A stretch of 64,000 bases of DNA from Methanobrevibacter thaueri. Lineage in GTDB: Archaea > Methanobacteriota > Methanobacteria > Methanobacteriales > Methanobacteriaceae. Of this stretch, positions 26,696 through 36,322 are shown piece by piece. The translations under genes and the position numbers were made by a program. Positions within the stretch are counted from its first letter, which is position 1, and each line of letters begins with the position of its first letter. The notes beneath the pieces are model-generated. The model saw only the letters and a list, made by a program, of their open reading frames with translations, made no database searches and was not told where the DNA came from. The stretch spans positions 1-64,000 of the forward strand of contig NZ_MZGS01000029.1 of assembly GCF_003111625.1 (NCBI RefSeq), read 5' to 3'.

Positions 26696-27854
26696 TGTAT
26701 AAGGCTGTTTCCAATAATACTTCGTCGCATTGAAGTTTGATAATGTTAGTTCTACCTTTTCCACGACCACGTGAAACTGTGTTGGTTGAGATTATTCCTA
26801 ACAGCTCCAAATCATTGATGAAGTCAAATATTCTTCTATATGTAACCGCATCACTTTTGGACACGTCAGAGTATGCCTCATAAAGTTTTCCTGAAGTGAT
26901 CTCCTCACCCTGTTTTGTCAATGTCAAGATTGCTTCCAAAAGCCTTTGTTGCTGTAGAGGTAATGTTGATAGAATCTCGCTGACCTTATTGTGCTCTATT
27001 CTGTCTTTCGCTCTTCTTACATGGTCGCTTGTTACTTTTTCTGAATCCTCATCAAATGCCAATTCACCAGCATTCTTAAGCAGATCCAAAGCGTATCTTG
27101 CGTCACCCTCTTCTTTGGCCGCCATTGCGGAACATAATGGGATTACGTCACTGTCCAAAACGCCATCATTAAATGACAATAGAGCCCTCTCATTTAAAAT
27201 ATCGGATAATTGATTAGCTCCATAAGGTGGAAATACGATTTCCTTATCGTTTAGGCTGCTTGTAACCCTTGAATTAATAAGATTCTTGAAGTCAAGGTAA
27301 TTACTGATTGACAATACGGATATGTTGTCTGTCCTTGTCAATGTGTATAGGATTCCGTCGCCGTCCTTTTCAAGCAGGATATCAATTTCGTCCAAAATAA
27401 CAATCAGGTGCAACTTCCTGCCGAATGCGTTTGTCCTGAACAATTCCCTGAAAGCGTTTACAACCTCTGCCTTGGTCCATCCACGGTTTGGGACATCCCT
27501 TCCCAGCCTGTTACATAATTCGGCTATAACCTGATATTCGGTTGTATAGTCTGTGCATCTGATATATTCAATTTTGACAAAAACATTCTCATTGTTTGCA
27601 GCTTCTATTAACTGTTCACGTGCAAATTTTGATGCTGCTGTTTTTCCTGTTCCTGTTTTACCATATAGCGTTACATTTGATGGGGTCACGTTATCAAGTA
27701 CGTCAACCCAGTACTTTGCGATTTGTCTTATCTGTTCGTCTCTGTGTACCAATTTATCAGGTAAGAATCTGTGATCCAAAGGTTTCTTATCTTTGAATAT
27801 TGGGTTTTTTCGACGACTGCCCACAAGACTCTCATCTTCGAAAATATTTGACAT
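26688..27854 (-). CDS. cdc6: Orc1/Cdc6 replication initiator
   Basis: The protein has 388 residues from ATG 27854, supported by AGGTGA 6-7 nt upstream. AAA+ motifs are Walker A '[13 protein letters not shown]' and Walker B '[13 protein letters not shown]', with sensor region 'SISNYLDF'. A C-terminal winged helix contains '[18 protein letters not shown]' and '[11 protein letters not shown]'. It binds ORB repeats and loads MCM. Its promoter abuts an ORB-containing gap, the usual orc1-oriC arrangement in Methanobacteriales. Confidence 0.96.
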   Translation of the reverse strand: MSNIFEDESLVGSRRKNPIFKDKKPLDHRFLPDKLVHRDEQIRQIAKYWVDVLDNVTPSNVTLYGKTGTGKTAASKFAREQLIEAANNENVFVKIEYIRCTDYTTEYQVIAELCNRLGRDVPNRGWTKAEVVNAFRELFRTNAFGRKLHLIVILDEIDILLEKDGDGILYTLTRTDNISVLSISNYLDFKNLINSRVTSSLNDKEIVFPPYGANQLSDILNERALLSFNDGVLDSDVIPLCSAMAAKEEGDARYALDLLKNAGELAFDEDSEKVTSDHVRRAKDRIEHNKVSEILSTLPLQQQRLLEAILTLTKQGEEITSGKLYEAYSDVSKSDAVTYRRIFDFINDLELLGIISTNTVSRGRGKGRTNIIKLQCDEVLLETALYTI

Positions 27855-27863
27855 GTGTTTCAC

Positions 27864-28510
27864 CTTTGCTGATTTTATGTGTTATCTTAAAAATTATGAA
27901 AAATATGATAAGTATAATTTCCAGTGTTAATAGTATAAAACATGTAATAAATAAAGGTTTTTATTACAATTTTGCATTTGAGTAATAAAATTGTTTGAAT
28001 TGATAGAAATTAATTTTCTTAAAACTCTTAAAATCAAATTATATTCATTGAAAGTATGTAGTAATTAATATAATTGATAGTAAATCATTTATTTTAAAAA
28101 ATTCATTGAAAAAATCGTTTAAATTTTAAATATGAAATAGTACTATTTCAAATATAAGATAACAATTTCAAGTGTAAAAATCATATGAAAACAGGCATTT
28201 TCTTATTCTAAATTGAGATTTGGACATCACTTTTGAAAAAATTATCATGATTCCTCACAAAGACAGAGAGGTCCATTTCAAGTGTAATGTCATTCATGCA
28301 AAAGCCGAAAATCGAGAGGTGGATTTCAAGTGTAAAACCGGTCTTTTTAAAGAAGTTTGAAGACAAAAAATTAAAAAGGGATATGATTGCTTAAAAGTGA
28401 AAAAGAAGCTCAGATAGAGGGATAAATTTCAAGTGTTTACAGTTGAAATATACCTCTTCAATCTTAATATACCTTCGCTAACGTTTCACTTGCAATACAC
28501 CCCTCCCTCT
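27864..28510. other. replication origin (oriC) with ORB repeats
   Basis: The 650-bp non-coding gap beside cdc6 holds four direct copies of ATTTCAAGTGT (cores at 28166-28177, 28276-28287, 28324-28335, 28427-28438) and a degenerate inverted copy at 28484-28495. Three copies carry an upstream G-rich box (GAGAGGT, GAGAGGT, GATAGAGGG), giving full-length ORB-type sites. The core matches the Methanothermobacter mini-ORB. An almost pure A/T stretch at about 27990-28165 is a likely unwinding element. No gene is visible in the gap. Confidence 0.85.
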
Positions 28511-28993
28511 CTAGATGAACATGTCGTTCTCATTGGAAGGAGCAGCATTTACTGCAACATTGCCGAATTTCTGATCAATAAGCCAGATGCAATGCAGTTT
28601 GGATTTGAAAATTCTCTTGACTGTTCTTATCAGTTCGTTTTTAGTTAACCCATCTTCAAATATCTGTTCTGTGATGACGAACTGCTGAAGAATGTCATTT
28701 GATACCTTGAGCTCATAGTCAACCAGGAATTGATTCAAACCAAAGTTAAGTTCCATTATGAATTCCCGTTGAGTGTTTTTGTCGCTTGAAATCATCAGAT
28801 TCTGATGCTGAGGTGCAACCTGGGTTGCACAGGCAATTACAACACAATCCTTATCCTTTGGCTTTACGACATCCATTATATTATCATTTGGAAATTCAAT
28901 GATGTAATGAAAATCAGCGTTTTCATCATATTTCATTTCTCTAAGCAAATCCTCTTCAGATAACCATTTCTCTACGTCTTTTTCGATATTCAT
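28511..28993 (-). CDS. conserved archaeal protein, DUF2299-like
   Basis: The 160-residue acidic cytoplasmic protein has a strand-rich core ('DFHYIIEFPNDN', 'CVVIACATQVAPQH') and a C-terminal helix pair ('ELIRTVKRIFKSKLHCIWLI'). It resembles the DUF2299 family, small proteins with a secretion-chaperone-like alpha/beta fold; the function is unknown and the assignment is from memory of the pattern. It flanks the origin on the side opposite cdc6. Confidence 0.65.
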   Translation of the reverse strand: MNIEKDVEKWLSEEDLLREMKYDENADFHYIIEFPNDNIMDVVKPKDKDCVVIACATQVAPQHQNLMISSDKNTQREFIMELNFGLNQFLVDYELKVSNDILQQFVITEQIFEDGLTKNELIRTVKRIFKSKLHCIWLIDQKFGNVAVNAAPSNENDMFI

Positions 28994-29053
28994 AATATCA
29001 TCTTATTAAAATTTATAATAAATTATTTATTTTTTTATTATATATATTAAATT

Positions 29054-30091
29054 ATGATTGAATATAATTATTTGATTAATGACGTATTGACAAAAAATGT
29101 GAATGCTCTTGACTCATTTACAATGTTTGCATTTGTCATTTTGGCATTGATATTGTCATTAATGATTGACATTATATTCGCAGAACTTCCAACAAGAATA
29201 CATCCTGTGGTGATTGTCGGATCAATGATAAGCTTCTTCAAGAACGTTTTAATCAATTTCAAAAGCAGGCTGTCAGGATTATTCGTTGTAATTGGAGTAT
29301 GTCTGTTGTCAGCTATTATATTATTTATTATTTATTATATTACATCAATAAACATTATTTTGTTGTTTATTGTATTTACAATACTGTTATCATCCACATT
29401 TTCGGTAAATATGCTTTTACAGACCGCTGTTGATGTTGAAAATGCATTGAAGGATAACATCGACAAGGCACGTCAACTTGTCTCATATTTGGTGAGCAGA
29501 AAAACCGATGAGCTTACGGAAAGCTTCATTGTTTCAGCAGCGATTGAAAGTCTCACTGAAAACATAACAGATTCATATGTTGCACCGGTATTCTATTATT
29601 TCATTTTTGCTTTAATTGTGTTGTTCTATCCATTCGATAACTGTTTATATTTCCTGCTATTGGTTCCAATGCTTTACAGGATTTTCAACACACTTGACGC
29701 AATGCTTGGCTATAAGACTGATGAGCTGATAAATATCGGGTTTGTTCCGGCAAAGATCGATGATATTTTAAATTACATTCCGGCACGGATTTCTGGAATC
29801 TATGTGGTAATGTCAGCCTACATGCTTAAACTGGATGGGAAAAACGCATATAGGATAATGAGAAGGGACGCCAGAAACTGCCCTTCACCAAATTCAGGAT
29901 ATACAATGGCAACCACCGCCGGAGCGCTGAATATCCAACTGATTAAAAAGGAAACCTATATTTTAGGTGATGACAATAAAGATATTACAGCAGATGATAT
30001 TTCCAAAGCTGTTAAACTGTCAAAACTGACAATCATGTTGTTCACATTAACAATAATTCTATTATTAACATTACTTTATGTGATTTTATGA
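29054..30091 (+). CDS. cbiB: adenosylcobinamide-phosphate synthase
   Basis: The 345-residue membrane protein attaches the aminopropanol arm in cobamide synthesis. 'LPTRIHPVVIVGSMISF' is the CbiB/CobD N-terminal signature, with 'SESFIVSAAIESLTENITDSYVAP' and 'DARNCPSPNSGY' further on. Several membrane helices lie at about 20-40, 75-125, 180-205 and 325-345. The stop overlaps the cbiG start by 4 nt (ATGA), so the two are translationally coupled. Confidence 0.92.
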   Translation: MIEYNYLINDVLTKNVNALDSFTMFAFVILALILSLMIDIIFAELPTRIHPVVIVGSMISFFKNVLINFKSRLSGLFVVIGVCLLSAIILFIIYYITSINIILLFIVFTILLSSTFSVNMLLQTAVDVENALKDNIDKARQLVSYLVSRKTDELTESFIVSAAIESLTENITDSYVAPVFYYFIFALIVLFYPFDNCLYFLLLVPMLYRIFNTLDAMLGYKTDELINIGFVPAKIDDILNYIPARISGIYVVMSAYMLKLDGKNAYRIMRRDARNCPSPNSGYTMATTAGALNIQLIKKETYILGDDNKDITADDISKAVKLSKLTIMLFTLTIILLLTLLYVIL

Positions 30092-31107
30092 AGGTAGCAA
30101 TAATTTCTGTCTCAGACAAGGGTCAAAAAGTGGCTGAAGATTTAAAGGAAAAATTGGATACAGACTCAACAATAATAAAGACAGACCTGTATCATAAAAA
30201 TGTTAAAAAGTATTTTCCATTATTATTCAGTGAGTATGATGCGATAGTGGCCATAATGGCATCAGGAATCCTAATCAGGTCAATCGCACCGTTGGTCGAG
30301 TCAAAAATATCAGACCCTGCAGTCATAAATATCGACGACAATGCGAATTTCGTTATATCCACATTGTCAGGACATCTTGGCGGGGCTAATAAGCTGACAC
30401 ATAAAATTGCTGACTTGATTGGTGCAACACCTGTCATCACAACTTCCACAGACGTAAACAACAAGCTTGGAATCGATGTCATCGCCAAAGATTTATATTT
30501 ATCAATCGACAATACAAAAGAGATTCTGTTTTTCAATAAGGCCATCCTGGAAGGCAATGAAATATCATTCACAGTAAACCCTAACAAAAATTTCAATTAT
30601 CTGTTTGATTATCTGAATAATAATACACTTGAAATTAACCTTTCTATAAATTTTTCATCTAAAGTGCCAACTGATGAAATTCATGTTGAGTATGGCGATC
30701 ATCATCTGACATTGACAGAAAGGAAAATCGTTGTTGGAATCGGCTGCAGGCGTGGTAAGGAGTGTGAAAAGATATATCATGGATTGATCGAATCAATAGG
30801 AGACTTGAACATTAACATTTCAAGGGTAAACATGCTTGCATCTGCCGAGATAAAAAAGGACGAGAAAGGAATTCTGGAATTGTCAGAAAAGCTAAGCATA
30901 CCTGTTGAATTTGTTGAGTTGGACAAGCTGAAACTATTCGAATCCAATGATGTTTCAAAATCAGAGTTCGTGAAATCAAAATTCGGCATATGGGGTGTCT
31001 GTGAACCTTCAGCGCTGATAATGGCAGGTTTCGATTCTAAACTGATATACAAAAAAACCTCTTATGATGGTGTTACAATATCAATTGCGGTGGAAAATAA
31101 AAATTAA
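30088..31107 (+). CDS. cbiG: cobalt-precorrin 5A hydrolase
   Basis: The 339-residue protein opens the delta-lactone of cobalt-precorrin 5A in the anaerobic B12 route, releasing acetaldehyde. Its N-terminal domain has 'IVAIMASGILIRSIAPL' and 'STLSGHLGGANKLTHKIA'; the C-terminal CbiG/CobE domain begins near 'VVGIGCRRGKECEKI'. It is the second gene of the cbiB-cbiG operon and converges on the UPF0147 gene. Confidence 0.93.
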   Translation: MKVAIISVSDKGQKVAEDLKEKLDTDSTIIKTDLYHKNVKKYFPLLFSEYDAIVAIMASGILIRSIAPLVESKISDPAVINIDDNANFVISTLSGHLGGANKLTHKIADLIGATPVITTSTDVNNKLGIDVIAKDLYLSIDNTKEILFFNKAILEGNEISFTVNPNKNFNYLFDYLNNNTLEINLSINFSSKVPTDEIHVEYGDHHLTLTERKIVVGIGCRRGKECEKIYHGLIESIGDLNINISRVNMLASAEIKKDEKGILELSEKLSIPVEFVELDKLKLFESNDVSKSEFVKSKFGIWGVCEPSALIMAGFDSKLIYKKTSYDGVTISIAVENKN

Positions 31108-31121
31108 ATAATAGAAACTAT

Positions 31122-31370
31122 TTAAATAGCTTCTAATTTTGAAAGAACTTCCCAAATTAAAGTTCTTGCGTGTACTGGAATATTAGGATCGTTACTGATT
31201 TCATCCAATTTTCCAAGAACGGTACTTATTTTAACAGATTGGTCTTGTTCCTCATCGTTTAATAAGTCAACGGATTGACTTGCAGCTTCTCTAATGTTAC
31301 GTGGAACAGTATTATTATCTGAAATGTAGTTAAGTATTTCACATACTTCATTAATCGCATCATTACTCAT
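31122..31370 (-). CDS. UPF0147 family protein
   Basis: The protein has 82 residues, all helical, with 'SDNNTVPRNIREAASQSV' and 'PNIPVHARTLIWEVLSKLE', which define the small archaeal UPF0147 family of unknown function. GGAGGG lies 6 nt before the ATG. The first helix pair contains the usual run of acidic residues. It is monocistronic. Confidence 0.9.
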   Translation of the reverse strand: MSNDAINEVCEILNYISDNNTVPRNIREAASQSVDLLNDEEQDQSVKISTVLGKLDEISNDPNIPVHARTLIWEVLSKLEAI

Positions 31371-31516
31371 TATACTCCCTCCAAACTAAAATATTTAAAA
31401 ATAAGTAAAATAACTATTAAATAATAATATTTAACATTATTTAATTTAAATAGTTTGTGGTAATTCAAATTATTTGTTACGAAAAATATATATTAAATTA
31501 AAATGAATTATTATAC

Positions 31517-31678
31517 ATGTCAGAAATAAGCAAAACCACAATAAACTTACCTAAAGATTTAAAAAAAGAATTAAAAAAGATGGCAATCGATGAAGATACT
31601 TCATTATCCGGATTAATCATTAAAATGATTGAAGAAGGAATGCAATCAAGAAAAAAACCTAATTCAGATGGAGATTAG
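31517..31678 (+). CDS. small ribbon-helix-helix (CopG/Arc-like) protein
   Basis: This 53-residue ORF starts at ATG 31517. 'KTTINLPKDLKKELKKMA' and 'TSLSGLIIKMIEEGM' give the strand-helix-helix pattern of CopG/Arc DNA-binding proteins, with the strand 'TTINLP' as the likely DNA-contacting ribbon. It is usually a transcription regulator or antitoxin; no toxin gene is adjacent. Its last four bases overlap the convergent fucA stop. Confidence 0.7.
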   Translation: MSEISKTTINLPKDLKKELKKMAIDEDTSLSGLIIKMIEEGMQSRKKPNSDGD

Positions 31679-32250
31679 TCACCATCTTCAACTGAATTTA
31701 ACATATGAGTAATAAATTGAGTTTTGGCGGTTTCCTCAACAAAAACAGCCAATAGCATAGCTTCTTTTAGACTGTCACTTACACAAATCACACCATGATT
31801 TTTTAAAATTAGGACATCCTCATCTCCAAGACCTTCACCGGCGCTTTTTGCAAGTTCGTCAGATCCAGGCTTCTCATATTCTATGTCTGAGAGGTATGGT
31901 GATTTTATTGCACCGAATCCTTCCAGCCTTTTAAGCTTCTTGTTTGAAAAGGCAAATCCTGTGGCATACGGTGAGTGGGTGTGAACTATTGCCTGCACAT
32001 CAGGTCTTCTTTTATAAATCTCCAAATGCATATTGACTTCTGAAGAAGGCTTTCCCTTTGTCAGAACGTTGGCATCCATGTCAACAAGAACGATATCCTC
32101 TTGAGACAGGTTATATAAGGATTTCAAGGTTGGTGTAATGGCAACCACTTCTCCAAATCTTGCACTGATGTTGCCTGCCTTGCCTGAAACCAGGCCTTTT
32201 TCGTAAACTTCATTTGAAACGTCAATAATCTCAGCAATATTTTTTTTCAT
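31675..32250 (-). CDS. fucA: class II aldolase, L-fuculose-phosphate aldolase type
   Basis: The protein has 191 residues from ATG 32250 (GAGG 7 nt upstream; an in-frame TTG precedes it). Zinc-site residues appear in 'VHTHSPYATGFA' and 'ILKNHGVICVS', with 'SGKAGNISARFG' near the N terminus and the glutamate in 'SSEVNMHLEIY'. Archaeal homologues yield lactaldehyde, which can feed coenzyme F420 synthesis. It follows the polymerase gene in an operon of two. Confidence 0.88.
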   Translation of the reverse strand: MKKNIAEIIDVSNEVYEKGLVSGKAGNISARFGEVVAITPTLKSLYNLSQEDIVLVDMDANVLTKGKPSSEVNMHLEIYKRRPDVQAIVHTHSPYATGFAFSNKKLKRLEGFGAIKSPYLSDIEYEKPGSDELAKSAGEGLGDEDVLILKNHGVICVSDSLKEAMLLAVFVEETAKTQFITHMLNSVEDGD

Positions 32251-32259
32251 CAAATAACC

Positions 32260-33945
32260 TCATAAGAATTTAAAGTGTCTGTATTTTCCTTTATGAATGA
32301 TTGGAACTTCAGCAGGAGTCGGATTGATGTTGTAGATTTTCTGGAACTCTGTCTGTGTCTGGAATGTTCCTGAGTTGATCAAGTGGATTCCCTTGAATTT
32401 CTTGTAGCTGTTAATGTGAATGTGTCCTGTGTGGAAAATGTCTGGAAGTTCATCAATAACAAGATAATCTTCAAGTTCTGAAGCCAATGGAGTTCTTTCA
32501 CCATAGATCGGAGCTAAATGTCTTTTCTGTAACATCTCTTCCATTATATCATCGCTTTTCTCATAGGTGAATTCCTTAACAGCCATCACCAGGTCGTCGA
32601 AACTGCGTCCGTGATAGATTAGAACGTTGATTCCGTCAAGTGACACAACACCCGGATTTGAGATGAATTCCACATTATCCAGTTCATACAGAGCCTTTGC
32701 ATACTCTTCCGGAACCGCCGGCTGTGGCTCTGCAACCCTTGATGCGTCGTGGTTTCCAGGAGCGATAATGATTTTGATGTCACTGCGAATGTTGCCTAAG
32801 AATCTTGCCGCCTCATTGTACTGCTCGGTAATGTCCTTTATGGCAAGCTCCTTGTCCTGGTTAGGATACACTCCGATACCGTCCACGATATCCCCACCGA
32901 TGATTAGGTACTTGACGTCTTCGGCAACCCTTCTCTGTTCCTCATCACCGAACTCACAGTTGATCCAGTCGATGAACCTTTGGAAGGCATCCTCGAGGAA
33001 TGTCAGGCTTCCGATGTGAACGTCGGACAGGAACACTATACCGAAATCCATTTTCTTTTCAGGGATTCTTAAAACGCCCGGATTGATGATTTCCTGACCG
33101 AAGGCAAAGCCCCTGTCGTCGCTCTTGTTAGCTATTACACCTACAACCTCATCCCTCACAAGCTTTTCGGCTTCGGCAAAAAGCTCCTCGTTTTTGTTTG
33201 AGAACAAGACGGAAATGTTTCCTGTGTCGTCTTCAAACTCGACAATCTTATGGCCGTTTTTACTTGACCTTATTTCACGGACCATCAAAATCAGACTTAA
33301 GCTGTCCTGTGAATCGTCAATGTCAGCTATTTTTGTGTAGTTTCTAAGTTCAGGCCTCTTGGACAGGATGTTGGCCAGCTTTTCGTAACGGCTCTTGAAG
33401 TAGGCGATTAGGTTTTCAAGTTCCCCGCTTGTGTATGATTTTTTACTTGTGTCCTGGATTATTTTGAAGTCATATTGGACATTGGTCTTCTGCTCGTTTC
33501 TTTTGAACTTGATTTTGGTATCTTTAATAGTTTCAGATGCCTCTAAGATTTCCTTGTTGACATAGGTTTCGGTTTTGTCGCTTTCCTTTTTGAAGCTTTC
33601 AAGAGAACCGGTCTTTTCACTTTCTTTTGGGGCATCTTTTTGTGGTGTTTTGTCAACTTCAGGCTCCTTTTTTGGAGCTTCCTTTTCAACGGCGGGTTTT
33701 ACATCGGCCGCCAATGTTTCCTGATTTGAACTTTCGGCTTTTTGTTTGACGCCGAGTATTTCATCAACAGTTTCACCACTGACAGAAACCAAATCCTTTG
33801 AGGAAAATTTATCGCTTTTCAGTTTAACTATTAAGTTAGATGCAAAGTTTAAGGGATTTTCTGCATTAACAACTCGTTCGTATGCTTCAGGTGATAGGTT
33901 AATTCCTTTTTTTGCAAATTTTAATAGAATCTTATTAGTTGACAT
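32260..33945 (-). CDS. polB: DNA polymerase D (PolII) small subunit DP1
   Basis: The 561-residue protein is the exonuclease and processivity partner of the euryarchaeal replicative polymerase D. An N-terminal helical domain and a charged linker (about 85-165) precede an OB-fold and an Mre11-like phosphoesterase: '[10 protein letters not shown]', '[11 protein letters not shown]', '[10 protein letters not shown]' and '[11 protein letters not shown]' supply the two-metal site for the 3'-5' exonuclease. The large subunit DP2 is not in the window. It heads an operon with fucA. Confidence 0.95.
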   Translation of the reverse strand: MSTNKILLKFAKKGINLSPEAYERVVNAENPLNFASNLIVKLKSDKFSSKDLVSVSGETVDEILGVKQKAESSNQETLAADVKPAVEKEAPKKEPEVDKTPQKDAPKESEKTGSLESFKKESDKTETYVNKEILEASETIKDTKIKFKRNEQKTNVQYDFKIIQDTSKKSYTSGELENLIAYFKSRYEKLANILSKRPELRNYTKIADIDDSQDSLSLILMVREIRSSKNGHKIVEFEDDTGNISVLFSNKNEELFAEAEKLVRDEVVGVIANKSDDRGFAFGQEIINPGVLRIPEKKMDFGIVFLSDVHIGSLTFLEDAFQRFIDWINCEFGDEEQRRVAEDVKYLIIGGDIVDGIGVYPNQDKELAIKDITEQYNEAARFLGNIRSDIKIIIAPGNHDASRVAEPQPAVPEEYAKALYELDNVEFISNPGVVSLDGINVLIYHGRSFDDLVMAVKEFTYEKSDDIMEEMLQKRHLAPIYGERTPLASELEDYLVIDELPDIFHTGHIHINSYKKFKGIHLINSGTFQTQTEFQKIYNINPTPAEVPIIHKGKYRHFKFL

Positions 33946-34108
33946 ATTGATAAAAATTTTATTTTTTTATATTAATAAACTTTGAGAATTTCACACATCA
34001 AAAGTTATTTCGGCCCATTGAATTTAGTTATATTTATTATATATTAAACATAAAATTAAACATACTATAATATAATCTTTAATTATAAAAGATTGAGTTT
34101 GTGATAAA

Positions 34109-34606
34109 ATGGCGAATAAGATAGTTAGAATTATTTTAATTATAGTATTATTTGTTGTATTTTTTGAATTGGGACTTTTCAGTTCATACACAATCGTTAC
34201 AGCTGAAGCTCCAAATCCTCAAGCTTTAATTGATATGCAGATATCCAAGGTCACTGAATTTTTCAGTCCTGAAAATGTTAACGAGGCATTGATTAAGGAT
34301 CCGACTCCGGTCAACATTACAAACAAGAAGGATGTCGGGCTGAAAATGGAGGAGCTGTCGAAGGTTGACGGTGTGAACGTCGATTCAATGAATATAACCA
34401 CTTATGATGATACTGACAATAAGAATTTAACAGTTAATATTGAAGCTTTAGGTTACGCTTCTCCTAATTCAACTTCCGGCCAAATTGTAATCAGCCAAAC
34501 TCCTTCATACAAGGTTATTGCCACAGGACAGGCTGAATACAAGGAAAACGGATTGAGAGTTGATGAGAACACCATAACAATAACTTCAATTTTACAATTG
34601 TACTAG
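34109..34606 (+). CDS. membrane-anchored extracytoplasmic protein of unknown function
   Basis: The 165-residue protein has an N-terminal membrane helix (residues about 5-28, 'IVRIILIIVLFVVFFELGLF') followed by an extracytoplasmic beta-rich domain of about 135 residues. The domain has several Asn-X-Ser/Thr glycosylation sequons (such as NIT, NST). No cysteines and no second helix. I do not recognise the family. cobJ follows after 7 bp on the same strand, so co-transcription is likely, although a functional link is not evident. Confidence 0.7.
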   Translation: MANKIVRIILIIVLFVVFFELGLFSSYTIVTAEAPNPQALIDMQISKVTEFFSPENVNEALIKDPTPVNITNKKDVGLKMEELSKVDGVNVDSMNITTYDDTDNKNLTVNIEALGYASPNSTSGQIVISQTPSYKVIATGQAEYKENGLRVDENTITITSILQLY

Positions 34607-34613
34607 TGATACC

Positions 34614-35687
34614 ATGATTAATGTAATAGGAATTGGTCAAAATAGGGACAACATGACTCTGGGAGCCATCAGGGCCATTGAGGAGTCAGATGTGATAATA
34701 GGCTATAAGAAATACATCGACCAGATTGAAGACCTGATTGAAGATAAGGAAGTCATCAAAAAAGGTATGGGTGATGAGATAGCTAGAGCCGAATTTGCAA
34801 TCCAAAAAAGTCTTGAGGGCCAAACCGTTTCATTAATAAGTTCCGGAGACCCAGGGGTCTTTGGAATGGCAAACGTGCTGTATCAAATTGTCAGCAAATA
34901 TGAAGGCGTTGAAATCAAGGTATATCCAGGTGTATCTGCACTGAATTATGCATCAAGCCACCTAGGCGCACCTTTACATGACTTTGCGGCAATCAGCCTA
35001 AGCAACATCCTAACCCCAATGTCTGAAATCGAGAAGAAGTTAAGGTATGCGCTTGAGGCCAATATGATAGTTGCAATATACAATCCGATAAGCAAAACAC
35101 GTAAGGAACCTTTCAGAAGATTCAAACAATGTGTTTTGGAAATCAAGGGTGAGGATGCACTGATAGGCATTGTGGACAGTACCTATGAGCCTCCAAAAGC
35201 AACAATAGTCAAGGCCAAGGACCTGACAGAGGACATCGTAAACATGTCCTGCACATTGATTGTCGGAAACGATATAACTTATGTTCAAGATAATAACCTG
35301 ATTACACCAAGAGGATACGTTATCAGGTCAAAAATTCATCCTTTATCACAAAATCATTATGAAAAGTTCTTGAATGGTGAAGTCCCTCACGGACCAAACC
35401 GTGAGTGCGAGTTTTACCCATGCCACTGGGACGGCCAATACTGCGATTTCTGCTATTGTCCATTTTATCCATGTGGAGACTCAGCGACCGGAGGGGAATG
35501 GATTAAGGGCAAAGGTGTTTGGAACTGTACAAACTGCCACTGGCTACATGAAAAGGAAACAGTCGAATACTTAAGAGAGCCTTTGCAAAACATTCTCGAA
35601 GAGGTTGAGGACTTGAAAACCAAGAAAAAGACCTTATTGAAACTTAGAAAAGCATGCTTATTAAAAACAAATCCAAATGATCTTTAG
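34614..35687 (+). CDS. cobJ: precorrin-3B/cobalt-factor III C17-methyltransferase with cysteine-rich C-terminal domain
   Basis: The 357-residue protein has a tetrapyrrole methylase domain (about 1-240): '[12 protein letters not shown]', '[14 protein letters not shown]' and '[19 protein letters not shown]'. It methylates C17 with ring contraction. Residues about 262-312 add an eight-cysteine module, including '[18 protein letters not shown]' and 'NCTNCHW', followed by a coiled helix. The cysteines look like ligands for zinc or an iron-sulfur cluster. The extra module is not part of the minimal CbiH fold; a metal-sensing or electron-transfer role is inference. Confidence 0.88.
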   Translation: MINVIGIGQNRDNMTLGAIRAIEESDVIIGYKKYIDQIEDLIEDKEVIKKGMGDEIARAEFAIQKSLEGQTVSLISSGDPGVFGMANVLYQIVSKYEGVEIKVYPGVSALNYASSHLGAPLHDFAAISLSNILTPMSEIEKKLRYALEANMIVAIYNPISKTRKEPFRRFKQCVLEIKGEDALIGIVDSTYEPPKATIVKAKDLTEDIVNMSCTLIVGNDITYVQDNNLITPRGYVIRSKIHPLSQNHYEKFLNGEVPHGPNRECEFYPCHWDGQYCDFCYCPFYPCGDSATGGEWIKGKGVWNCTNCHWLHEKETVEYLREPLQNILEEVEDLKTKKKTLLKLRKACLLKTNPNDL

Positions 35688-35698
35688 GGGAATTTGAA

Positions 35699-36298
35699 TT
35701 GTCAATTAAAAATCTTTTAATAGAAATGAAAAATATGTCGGAATTAATGGTTGATTTAGCTTATTCAGCTGTTTTATTCAACAGTAAAGCAGCAGCTGAA
35801 GAGGTTCTTGCATTGGAAAATGAAGTCAATGCAATGAATTATGAAATCAAAAAAGAATCATTAGTTGCCGCACGATCTTATGAAGATGCGGAAAAACTAA
35901 CCGCATTGCTTGAAATCGCCGAAGCGGCTGAAAGTATTGCAAACGCAGCTAAAGATTTGGCCGATTTAGTAATAACCGGGTTTAAACCACACCCTGTATT
36001 CAAGATGGTTATGGAAGAATCAGATAAAAGTATTGTTAGAGTAAGAATCGAAGAATCTTCAGATTTAGCAAACAATACCTTAGGAGATTTATTATTAGTA
36101 AATCGTACAGGTATGAGAGTAATTGCAATCAGAAGAGGTTCATCATGGATTTACGGACCAGATAAACGCACAATGCTTTTACCGGACGATACTTTAATTT
36201 TAAAAGGAACAGACGAAGGAGCAGATTTGCTTGAAAAATTGGCTGCCGGAACCTGTTCACTAGAAGACATTCCAGAAGAATTAGAAGACGAAGACTAA
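35699..36298 (+). CDS. PhoU-like plus RCK_C (TrkA-C) regulatory protein
   Basis: The 199-residue protein has an N-terminal helical PhoU-like bundle (about 1-105) and a C-terminal TrkA-C domain (about 115-195: '[16 protein letters not shown]', '[17 protein letters not shown]') that usually binds a small ligand such as c-di-AMP or an ion. It starts with TTG 35699, with AGGGG 9 nt upstream. It precedes an MgtE-like transporter by 24 bp, so it is the probable cytoplasmic regulator of that transporter. Confidence 0.82.
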   Translation: MSIKNLLIEMKNMSELMVDLAYSAVLFNSKAAAEEVLALENEVNAMNYEIKKESLVAARSYEDAEKLTALLEIAEAAESIANAAKDLADLVITGFKPHPVFKMVMEESDKSIVRVRIEESSDLANNTLGDLLLVNRTGMRVIAIRRGSSWIYGPDKRTMLLPDDTLILKGTDEGADLLEKLAAGTCSLEDIPEELEDED

Positions 36299-36322
36299 AG
36301 AGTGATAAAATGATTATGGGTA

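Noticed and set aside
28141-28500. Origin repeats as a CRISPR array
   Set aside because: The repeats are only 11-13 bp and unevenly spaced, with no cas genes nearby; position next to cdc6 and the ORB core fit an origin.
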